NCBI GenBank assembly: GCA_009869945.1
Contig: WIXG01000052.1
Span: 1 to 64,000, forward strand
Reading direction: 5' to 3'
DNA from: Mesaphorura yosii
Lineage: Eukaryota > Arthropoda > Collembola > Poduromorpha > Tullbergiidae
DNA length: 64,000 nucleotides
The notes under the pieces are model-generated. The model searched no databases and was not told where the DNA came from. It saw only the letters and a program-made list of their open reading frames with translations. Positions 1-30,100 of the stretch are shown one piece after another; within the stretch, counting starts at the first letter, position 1; each line of letters begins with the position of its first letter. Made by a program: the position numbers and the translations under genes.

Positions 1-18620
<18,620 letters not shown>

Positions 18621-20690
18621 ATTGCTTGAAACTACAAATAGAACCCGAGACCCAGAACCGTGCAACTCGGAATCTCAAGCTCAGGTCGCAACCAATCGCA
18701 CTTTCTAGAGCAAATGACTTTCTTTCTCGTACTCTGAGCTTGTCGCCTACTTTGTGTTGCCGTTAATTATTATCACAAACAATGAAGAAATCTTAGGACA
18801 GTTAAGCAGGCTGATAAGCGGACGCACTGCACTCAGGTTACTTTAATTGCGGACAATTAACTTAGCCTGGTATGGTAATGCTCAGTCTGTTGAGATGCAT
18901 ACGTCTGCTTCTCCTTCTCGTTCTACTTCTAGCAGAATAAGGCTCAGGCTGGATTTAATGACTTTGCACTTAAGCGACCGCTCGTTAGCACGGCGTACGG
19001 CAAAATAGCCTCGGTTTAATGTTAGTATAATTGTCTGTGTTCACGATGTTAAAGAGTTAAAAGGAAAATGACGTCCTAATGGGCTCATGCACTGATGCAC
19101 CTCGCTTGAAGGAAGTTGATCCTTTCACTTGAGTTGCCGAAAACGAACTGTCAAACTTGGTTGCTTTGCTTGGCTCGAGTTTTACTCACTCGCAAGCACA
19201 GTGCTGAGTTCAAGTTGAGAAAAGTATCGCCAGTGATTCTGCGTTCTCGCTCACGAAGCTTGAGCAGCAGTGGAAGGAAATGTGTACCACAGTTTTGGGG
19301 AACTGAACATTTTACAGCCCAGACACTACTACGAGCTTCTACAGCCGGCTCTCGTAGTTTTTGTGCATTTGTATGGTCTTCACTGGGTTATACGTTTGCT
19401 GCCATTATTGGCCATGTCTTGAAGCAGTTCTGCTCTAAATGTTGACTCTTACGCTATCTTCAAGCAGCTATCGCGATTAGTTGCAACAATGCTAGCAGAA
19501 TGATACTCACTGCCCACAGTCAAGAATACGAGGCGACGGTCGATTGTGTTGAGAGTTCGGGACAATTTCAACAATATCCCTGTAAAAAACTCTCCCACTT
19601 CCATATCAATCATGATTACAATTCTCATCTACTCATGCCGTTGGAAAGACATCGTCGTCCCTTTCTTGGAAATTGGACAGGCTTGCCATTGCCGCAGACA
19701 TACTGCTTATGTCGCAGCCCATAACAAGGCATGACGTTGGATGGCTTGAGTTAATGAATTAAGCGGGTCTGAGGGGTCTCCGACTTAATTTCCGAGTGTG
19801 ATTGAAAAGAATGGCGTTTTTAGCTATGTGAAGGATTCTATCAAGTACCCTTACGTAAATGAATAGCACTTCGATCTCAAACTATGTGGTCATACAAAAA
19901 ACGACTGGTCATCTGGTTGTGTAATAATTGTGTAAATGCTTTGGCATGGAGTACTTGTTAATAAAGCGTTGCGGAAAATACGTTTGCAGTTACCTTTCAA
20001 GGTTATCTATCATTTCTGCCAACTCCATTGTGCTAGCGCTTAAGTCATGAATTAACACTGTAGCATAATTATATTGAGCGAGTTGCACTTGTGCACAATC
20101 AGCTGCTTGGCGTGCTTGTCTGCTGCACGTGCGACCAGCAAAGCGATAAGTGCTGTAAACACATCGCTACATCACTTGTGGTAGTCGCACTTGAGTTTTT
20201 GAGTTCAGAAGTTCCTGGTGGCTGAAGCCGGTGGTTTAGTCATCATTCTCACCAGTGAACTGGCAACAGTAGATTGTTGTTCCTGCTCGATTGCCAACTT
20301 CGACTAGCGCCTGTGTCAAAACTCCGCGTTGGTCTCACATTTACTTGTGTTCAACAGAGTTCAATTGATTGTCAGGTAAGACTCACACAAGTGAGTTAAA
20401 TTTTTGATCTCAAACCAGTCCTTTTATCGAAAAACATTTGGCTGGTTCAACCTGGCTTAATTACTAGTCGCTTGAGGTAGGACTGGACGATGTATGACAT
20501 GAGGTTTGATGCTCTTTGAGATTGCATAAAGTCAGAGTTCGAGTAGTCATATTGCATTTCTCACAGCTCAACTGAAAAAGTTAGCTATAACGAGAATGAA
20601 GATTTGATAATGCGAACAATATGGGGACCGAATATTCTTATGAAAACGGTTCAATGCTATTTTGATAGCCTTTCGTAATTTTCTGTGTTG
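18621..20690. promoter_or_regulatory. Head-to-head intergenic region between MAP1-like gene and aldehyde oxidase 1
   Basis: The two flanking genes are transcribed away from each other, so both promoters and 5' UTRs should fall here. No coding region was recognised. A CAG|GTAAGA donor near 20375 and the TGTTGCAG acceptor at 20686-20693, directly before the oxidase ATG, suggest that the oxidase mRNA starts left of 20375 with a 5' UTR exon and a 5' UTR intron of about 318 bases. TATA and initiator elements could not be assigned with confidence. Confidence 0.5.
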
Positions 20691-20694
20691 CAGG

Positions 20695-23600
20695 ATGGAC
20701 AACTCCGTGAGTTTTCACATCAACGGGAAAAAATACACTGGTGAGTTGAGATTTGTCTGCTTCCGTCAAGATAACTGTTGAGCTCAGGTTAAGCGAAAAA
20801 TTTTCAGGTTAAGATTGTTTTCTAGGCATTGTCGCTATTCTCATCAAGTGTCTGTTTATGATAGTTGTGCTACTTTGATAAGACCAGTTTCTGAATTGAC
20901 GAAATACACAATTATTTGCACGCCTACCGCGGACGGTAGACCTTGAGCTATGCAGTTTTTTGTAGACTTTGGAATTTGGACCCTGTCGGTTTAACTTATT
21001 CGATTACTCGTGTAGAGTTCTTGGAACTCCACTGCGGTTATTCATGAATATAGCAATCACATGATTTCGGAGTATATTTACTAGAATAAAAACTGCGAAC
21101 GTGGCGTGAAATGTGTGAATGCGATTGCCATGATTCATTTGTCATATGATGTTGCCAATTTCAGTCCACGCTGGCGACGGGGACAATTCTCACCCACATT
21201 CCGTCTTGCTGGACTACATCCGAAACGATGCTGGACTTACGGGCACAAAGTACATGTGCAGGGAAGGTGGCTGTGGCGCATGCGTATGCGTGGTCAAGTC
21301 AAGGGACCCTGTCACTGGCAAGAAACTTACGCGCGCCGTCAATTCGGTAAACTTTACCAAGCCCATGTCTCAAGTTCATAAAAGGAGCAGCAATAATTTT
21401 GTATTCCAGTGCTTAACACCGGTTTTGAGTTGCGACGGTTATGACGTGTCGACCGTTGAGAGACTGGGTAACCGTAAAGATGGCTACGACATAATTCAAA
21501 ATCGTTTGGTTGGCTTCTCTGGCACCCAATGCGGCTACTGCACTCCTGGCATGGTCATGAGCATGTATGGGTGAGTGAAATATATCAAATGAATTCCTTC
21601 TGTCAAAGAGTTGCTTTCATATGAATGGGCTTCTTTAATGTAGACTCATGAAAAACAAAATGAACTTAACAATGCAAGAAATTGAGGACAACTTGGACGG
21701 GAATGTTTGTCGTTGCACCGGCTTCCGACCAATTCTGGATGCCTTCAAGTCTCTAGCCGTGGACGCCACCGATAACATCAAGCAGAAATGTGCGGAGTTT
21801 GAGGTAAGTTGAGATTTGACACATTCTGCATTCTGCTGGAGGCAATTAAGCCATGGTTCGATATCCTCTTTAGGAAATAACTGGAAAAGCCTGCCCAATG
21901 AAGCACGCGTGTGGTGACGCTGGGAAGTGTCTTAAGACAAGTGCTGAGAAAGCCGTTGACATCGAGGACATCATCAGAAACTCTCCCGTGACTGTTAAAT
22001 TGCCGTCGGGTCAACAATGGACTAAGCCAATTAGTTTGGATGATGCTCTGGCTGTTGTACGAAGTTTGATTGATAAAGGTAGTACTTATCGCTTGGTGGC
22101 TGGAAACACTTCAACAGGTACAAACACTCAATGTGGAATACTTTCAAATGCATTGCGTCAAAGAAGTCAACTTCGTCAACAGGGATTTACAAAAATGTCG
22201 GCGAACATTCGGCATATATTGATTTGAACGGCATTGCTGAATTAAAGGAGCACAAAATTTCCGGCACAAGTGTCGTGCTCGGTGCCGGACTCACATTGTC
22301 CCTGGCCATAAATCTGCTGAAGGAGGCATCCAACCTTGAGGAGTTTGCATATGCTGCTGATTTAGCAAAACACTGGCTACGTGTTGCAAATGTTCCTGTC
22401 AGAAATGTATGGACAACTTTGTGTTCTTGTCCTCAATTCCATTTGGTTAGTGATTTCCTCGCATTTCATTCGGTGTTTCAGGCTGCGACAATTGCTGGAA
22501 ATCTGATGATTAAACATGCTCACAACGACTTTCCATCGGACGTTTTTCTAACTCTGGAAGCTATCGGAGCCAAACTGAATATTGGTATTCATATTTGGAC
22601 ACTTCAAAGTCAGTTCTGACTGATGTTATATTACTAATATTATTGGCAGTATCTGTCCGAGGAACGAAGAAGCTGCATTCTGTGGCGGAGTTTTTAGCGC
22701 TGGATATGAATGGCTCCATCATCGCATCCATTCATTTGCCACCTCTTCCAAAAAGCGCCGGATTCGTATTCCGAACATACAAGGTAACTGCATTAGAGCC
22801 AATTTGACACCATAATCTTATATATGTCAGCAACAATTTCATCAACCAATGACCAACAGATTACAAAACGGTACCAAAATGCACATGCTTATGTGAATGG
22901 TGCGATGGTGATCAAAGTGGACTCCAACTTGTCAATTTCGGAAAGACCAAGAATTTGCTTCGGCGGAATTAATCCGTCGTTTGTAAGTAATACACAAATC
23001 TTTAAATGCTCAGCTAAGTAACCAGCCATTCCTTTTTGGCTGAACAGGTCCACGCTAAACAAACAGAAGTATATTTAGTCGGTAAGTCTCTTCGTGACAC
23101 AAAAACATTACAAGGAGCGCTGGAGACTTTGGACAAAGAACTTGTTCCTGACCACCGACCACCAGATGCGTCTCGGGAGTATCGAAAATCATTAGCAAAG
23201 AATCTTGTGTATAAGGTGAGTTTAATTATACTTCTTATTGAAAGGCTGTGGCATTTATGGTGTGTCCTGTTTCTAGACTGTGCTTGGAATTATTGGCAAG
23301 ACCCTTTCCGCCAAGCACAGGTCGGGTGGCCTGGACTTGGAGCACAGCATTACATCAGGAAAGCAAGTGTACGACTGCAAGGAATCCGTGTTTCCGGTGT
23401 CACAGCCAATTCCGAAGCTGGAAGGACCGGTCCAATGTTCCGGTAAGAAAAATCGAAGCTGTCTGAAATCGAATGGTTGAAATGCAATACGCAAGTTGAG
23501 GATTTGCTAAACATTGTATGCTTGTACAGGAGAGGCTGAATATGTCAATGACATCCGTCCCGAGCGTGGCGAATTGTTTGGCGCCTTTGTCGTTTCAACA

Positions 23601-26510
23601 ATTGCAAATGGTGACTTGAAGAGTGTCGATGCTTCAGAAGCGTTGGTACATATAATAATTTATAAAAACTTTATCGGAAACTTCATAGATTTTGTGTTTC
23701 ATAATCTTCCAGAAACATCCTGGTGTGGTTGCATTCATTTCTGAGAAGGACATTCCAGGCGTCAACAATTACATGGGTTATTTTGGCACAGCATGTGACG
23801 AGGTTGGTCAAGACTTATGATTATGTGAACACGACAGTGTACTTGATTCAATTCACACTTCAATAATATGTTACAGGTTTTCGTCAAAGAAAAGATTAAG
23901 TCGGCTGGTCAGCCTTTGGGTTTAGTGTTGGCTGAATCAAGAGACGCAGCCTTCGCAGGCGTGAAAAAAGTAAAAGTCACTTATGCTGGAGTTCGTAAGC
24001 CCGTGCTGACCATCAAAGAAGCTTTTAAAGCTGCAAAGGATGAAGGCGAATATGAGAAAATTTTCTTCCCTCCAACGAAAGGGGACCGGGCGGTTGTCGA
24101 GAATTCTAAACATACAATCGCTGGGGAGATTGAGTTTGGAGGGCAGTATCACTTCCAGATGGAGCCGCAAACTACTCTGTGTATTCCAAAGGAAGGCAGC
24201 TTGGACATTTACTCCGCAACACAATTTATTGATCACGTACAAGTTTGCGTGGCTGCGATACTTGGGGTCCCGAACCACAAGTTAGTCATTCAGCGACTCA
24301 GCTTCGATTTTCTCATCTTTATCTCATTTTCCGTTTAATGATTTCAGTATTAATGTTCAAGTCCGCCGTCTTGGAGGCGCCTATGGGTCAAAGATAACTC
24401 GCTCCACTTTGGTTGCTGCTGCTGCAGCACTGGGCGCTCACGTTACAAATAGACCTGTGAGAATCGTTTTAGATTTGGAGACTAACATGAATATGTTTGG
24501 CAAGCGACCGCCATACTGGTGTAATTACACGGTTAGTGATATTCGTGCAGGCGAGGAAATTCTATTCCGAGCCGTCCCACTACAAAATTGTTGCCATTTC
24601 ATCAATTACAGGTTGGGTTTGACGACAATGGGAAAATCGAGAACCTGAAAGTCACAATGGTCGTCGATGCTGGTGCCAACAAATCCGAAATGGAAATTAT
24701 AAATGCTGTTCCATTCTTCCAAAACTGTTACGACTCAACAGGTTGGGAAGTCATTGGTGGAACTGTGGGCACGAACACGGTGTCAAATACGTATTGCAGA
24801 GCGCCCGGTAAGTAAATGAGACAACTAGACAACTCAGAGAACGAAAAAAATATTTGTTCTCCACCTCTATTTTCAATCATTTTTTGCCTATTGCGCCAAA
24901 GGTACGACGCAGGGCATTGCCATGATTGAGTCCATCATGGAACATATTGCTCACTACTTGAAACAAGATCCTCTTGAAGTTCGTCTGAGCAATTTGATCA
25001 AAGATGGTGGGGTAGTTCTCGGTTGTATCCCAATAATTCCAAACGGAGTATTTGAAGGCGAAAATATAATTCCAAAATTGGTTGCGGAACTGAAAAAAAA
25101 TGCAGACTACGAGAAACGAAAAACCAGCGTTGCCGAATATAACAAGGTACCTTGTCGAACTTGCCATGATTCATAATTATAATTTGCACCGTGTGATGCC
25201 GTTTTTTCCGGTTTAGACCCACCGCTGGATGAAACGGGGATTAAGCATTGTCCCGATGAAATACAATCAGCACTTTTTCTCCGTGAAGTACCCATGCTTC
25301 ATTGCCGCCTACCACAAAGATGGATCCGTTGCGGTTTCTCATGGTGGGATTGAAATGGGGCAGGGAATGAACACGAAGGTGGCTCAAGCAGTGGCATATT
25401 CACTTGGCGTTCCACTGGATAAAATTAAAATCAAGCCGACTAACAATGTTGTTTCGGCAAATGGAATGGCGACTGGTGGAGCGATTGGCAGCGAACTCAC
25501 TTGTCGGGTAAAGCAAGCAATAATTCGAGACAACTCCCGCCTTTGATTCCTTTGAAATTCGTAAATTCATTGCCATTTCAAAATTCTTTAAGGCTGCAAT
25601 GGAGGCGAGCAGGAAATTAAGAGAACGAATGGCTCCCGTCAAAGCCAAATTGGGGGATGATGTCTCTTGGGAAAAACTGGTTGCCGCCTGCCACGCCGAA
25701 GGTGTGGACTTGAGATCCATGTATATGCCTGGTTCCGAGGATGGCATCAAGCCGTATGACATCTGGGGGCTAAATTTAACTGAGGTTGAGGTGGATATGC
25801 TTACTGGAGAGTTCAAGGTTAGTTAAGCTTCATGAGGCAAGGCAAGCCAATTTGTAACTTTTCCCTTTGTGAAGATTGTTCGCGTAGACCTACTTGAAGA
25901 CGCCGGTCAAAGCATAAGTCCTGAGGTCGATATTGGTCAGATTGAAGGTGCTTTGGTGATGGGTCTTGGACTCTGGACATTGGAGAAATTGGCGTACGAT
26001 GAGGAGACAGGACAGCTGTTGACAAACAATACATGGGTATGTCGAACTGCATTTGCCAGTTTCTTCACGTCTTAATATTCATTTTTGTAGGAGTACAAAG
26101 TTCCCTTCGCAAAGGATATTCCAGAAGATTTCAGGGTAAATATGCTAACTAATGCAGGAAATCCACTTGGCACACTCGATTCGAAAGGTAATAGTAGCAA
26201 TTTTCACAATAGCTAAAGACAAAATAAAATGAATTAATTTCCTTTTAGCAACTGGAGAGCCTCCACTTTGCATGAGCGTAGGCGTTGTATTTGCTTTGAA
26301 GCAGGCAATCGATTCAGCTCGGGCTGATGCAGGAAACACTGATCATTATCAATTAAGTAAGTGCACATGTGCCTGACTAATCCGTTAAATTCGCTAAACA
26401 TTTGTCACCTAGACATATTTGACCTTTGTCATTCTTTTGTAGATACACCGGTGACTCCGGAGCGTATACTTGAATTGTCGTTAACTTCGCCCCACCAGTT
26501 TCAACTGTAA
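20695..26510 (+). CDS. Aldehyde oxidase, tandem copy 1 (23 coding exons, complete)
   Basis: The exons join without frame breaks into 1,298 residues: 20695-20740, 21165-21346, 21410-21570, 21644-21803, 21874-22117, 22183-22406, 22482-22584, 22650-22783, 22860-22982, 23048-23215, 23277-23442, 23530-23645, 23713-23802, 23877-24280, 24348-24531, 24612-24807, 24902-25146, 25217-25507, 25593-25817, 25875-26036, 26091-26187, 26249-26356, 26443-26510. Domain order is that of molybdenum hydroxylases. A plant-type 2Fe-2S centre has Cys47/52/55/77 and a second one has Cys117/120/152/154. An FAD domain follows ([21 protein letters not shown]), then the molybdopterin domains with [29 protein letters not shown] and the catalytic glutamate in GEPPL (Glu1244). 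YCRAPG in place of the xanthine dehydrogenase arginine motif favours aldehyde oxidase. The family oxidises aldehydes and azaheterocycles in the cytosol using O2. An odorant or xenobiotic role is inference. Confidence 0.95.
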
Positions 26511-26779
26511 CCAGTTCAATCATCATTTGCAGTTTAATCTATTAGATCGAATTCGAGTTCGAACCTTGAGAATATTTTAATGTTGCCAAACAAAATTTTT
26601 AACATCATCATACATCGTTGGGCATTTCTTCGGACTTCTAACGTTTAATCATCATGAACCTTTCCATTATCATTGTGTGTGCTCTCAGATGAAAAGTATT
26701 ATGTGCAACACATTCTTATCAACTATATACTGTGGCTTAATATTTAGATGAAAAATTCCGTACTTTTATGGTGCTATTA

Positions 26780-26785
26780 AATAAA
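26780..26785 (+). terminator. Candidate polyadenylation signal of aldehyde oxidase 1
   Basis: AATAAA lies 270 bases past the stop codon, in the gap before the second oxidase gene. Confidence 0.5.
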
Positions 26786-27169
26786 GTAGAATTGGTGATG
26801 GGAATGATCTGATAAGTAGTGACATAAGCGTCGACAAAAAAGCTTCCCTCAACCGGTCTCAACGTCGCATCTCACAGAAATCATGATTAATGGCAACTAC
26901 TCCGTTCGTCTAAAACTGCAAGTGCAAACTCAAGCTACAACGACGGGTCGAGACAAGGGCATGAATGTAAACGGCGAGGAGTTGTTACGTAATTATATGT
27001 CCTGTCTGGTTCACACGTGCACAACAGTTAACCTCAAATGTTCATTATGTCATGAACAAATCTGTACCGCGCTGCGGCTCATTTCAGCAAATTAACGTCG
27101 TGTTTGCTTCCAGTTGAAGAAGGAGCGTGATTACACCAGGTGTTCCGTTTACTTTCTGCTGGAATATTC

Positions 27170-30100
27170 ATGTCAGCAACACAAGCAATGAACGGTGATA
27201 ACCCGGTTAGATTTTGGATAAATAGGAAAGAGTTCAAGGGTGAGTGGAGCTTTGACAGAGAATTGTTGTATTCAGTCATCGAATTTTAATATTATGCAGT
27301 CATTGCCGGCGATAGCAATACTGGCCCCACAGCGGTGCTGCTGGACTTCATTCGGAATGAAGCTGGTCTGACCGGAACAAAATACGTGTGCAGAGAAGGA
27401 GGTTGTGGAGCTTGTGTTTGCGTTGTTAAGTCCAAGGATCCATTCACTGGAAAACGGCTCACAAGAGCAGTGAATTCGGTAATTATCATAGCTGGAGTCA
27501 CTTTTGAGCGAAGCTTTGTTCATTTGCGAACGGTAGTGCTTGCTTCCAGTTCTTGCGTGCGATGGCTTCGACATCTGCACAATTGAAGGACTCGGCAACC
27601 AGAAAGAAGGCTATGATATTGTGCAGAATCGTTTGGTGGGATTCAGTGGCACACAATGTGGTTTTTGCACACCAGGAATGGTGATGAGTATGCACGGGCA
27701 AGTACTAAAAACTAAGACGTCAAGCACTGGCAATTCAAATTCTCCTTCACTTCTTTGATTTATCGTTTAGACTTCTTACGGCCAAAGGACAACTCACGGC
27801 CAAAGAAATTGAAGATAGTCTGGATGGAAACGTCTGTCGTTGTACAGGATTCAGACCGATTTTGGACGCGTTCAAATCGTTCGCAACTGACGCGCCAGAC
27901 TCCATCAAGCAACGATGCGCAGAGTTCGAGGTTTGTACTGTGCTAAAGCGTAATTCATAACGAAGGGTAGTTAATCATCTCAAATATGTGAATTCAGGAA
28001 TCCACCAACAAAAGATGCCCTCTCAAAGAAAATTGTTGCAAGGCTGGACGTTGTTTAAAAGATGAGAATTCAGACATTGAAGACATTCATACGAGCCTTT
28101 GCAAAAGAACTGAACTTACTTCGGGGAAAAGTTGGATAAAACCAGCAAATATTGAGGACGTTCTGCGTCTCTTTCGTCAATTTAATGAGGCAGGTGTCCA
28201 ATATCGGCTCGTCGCAGGCAACACTTCTACAGGTGTTAGAAAAATGTAACTTTTTATGTATTTACGGATAACAGCAAATTCTTTGCCAGGAATTTTTAAG
28301 AATGAACCTGAAGTCACAGCGTACATTGATCTTAATGGAATTGCCGAATTGCGTTCGCACGCCGTGACGCAGGAAAGTGTTGTGCTTGGTGGAGGCATTA
28401 CTTTGACGCAAGCTATCGACCTTTTGAGAGGTGCCTCGAAGCTTGGTGGCTACGAGTACACTGAAGACCTTGCGAAGCATTGGGGACGAGTCGCCAATGT
28501 TGCAGTTAGAAATGTGAGACTAAGGCGTGACAACGTAACTAGTCAACTGTTTAGAAATTATGACCTTTTTGGCTTGATTTGTTTAGGCTGCCACGATTGC
28601 TGGAAACCTCATGATCAAGCACAAGCACAGGGAGTTTCCTTCAGACATATTCTTGACGCTCGAAGGCGTTGGCGCAAAACTGGAAATAAGTAAGATTGAG
28701 CTCAAATTATTCGAAGTATATTACACGCCCTGGCAGGCATCATTTATCGAGTTCTCATTTTAGTTTCAACGCAAAACACCAGACGAATGTATTCGGTCAT
28801 GGAGTTTCTGAAACTGAACATGGATGGAAGTATCGTGCTTTCGATTCACATTCCCAAACTACCAAAGACTGATGGATACGTCTTTCGAAGTTTCAAGGTT
28901 CTCAATGCATGCACGGCTCAAATTAGTGCCAGTTAACTTTTGAACGTTTTGAATAGATTTCCAAACGTCATCAAAACGCTCATGCTTATGTAAACGCCGT
29001 CATGGTCTTTAAAGTGGATACAGTCCGCAATTTTAATGTCACAGAAAAGCCGAGGGTTTGTTTTGGAGGCATTAATTCCGTATTCGTAAGCTCATACTCC
29101 ATTCTTTATCGACGATGTGTGCTTTAAATGAGGTTCTTTCAAAGGTTCATGCCGAGAAAACAGAATCGTTTCTGGTGGGCAAGTCGCTCGCCGACATACG
29201 AACCTTGCACGGTGCATTGGAAATTCTGGATGGTGAGCTTAGCCCTGATTACAGACCACCAGATGCATCGCCTGAATATCGGAAGACATTAGCCAGGAAT
29301 CTTCTGTACAAGGCCAGTAGCATGAAATAATGCAATCAACGCCCAATTTATCTGCGCAAAGCTAAATAATATTCTCCATTCAACTTTAGAACATTATTGG
29401 AATAATAGGACCTTGCGCTGGGCCCCGGCATGCTTCCGGAGCTCTGAATCTGGAGCGTAAATTGACATCTGGAAAGCAAGTGTATGACTACAGGAAAGAA
29501 GACTGGCCCGTGACAGAGCCAATTCCAAAGCTTGAGGCCACCATTCAATGCTCAGGTATTATCGTAACTGAACTCATCAATCTCGTCGGTAAACATTTTA
29601 AAATGACGATGTATTTTTCAGGCGAAGCGGAGTATGTCAACGATATTCAGCCACAGAACGGGGAATTGTTTGGAGCTTTTGTTATTTCAACCGTCGCAAA
29701 TGCGACTTTGACAGACATTGATGCTTCGGAAGCATTGGTGAGACAGCTTTCATTCTTCTTCTGAAGACCCAGCGACCGTTAAATCCTTAATTTATCCAAT
29801 AGAAACTGCCAGGAGTTGCTGCCTTCATTTCCGAGAAAGATATTCCCGGGACCAACAACTACTTGCACTTTGGATTTAAGCCGAACTCCGTTGAAGAGGT
29901 TGGGTTTTGAGATGCTACGGCCGTATACGATTAGATATATTGTAGTATACACTGTGTTGGAATCTGTAACTGGTTGCAGGTGTTTACGAAGCAGAAGATC
30001 AAGTGTGCTGGCCAGCCTCTCGGGGTGATATTGGCGGAATCGAGAGATGCTGCATTCGCGGGCGTGAAAAAGGTCCGTGTGTCCTACGCTGATATACAGA

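Noticed and set aside
22131-22619. 162-codon open frame inside aldehyde oxidase 1
   Set aside because: It reads through introns between exons 5, 6 and 7 of the oxidase; only the part matching [20 protein letters not shown] and following is genuine coding sequence.
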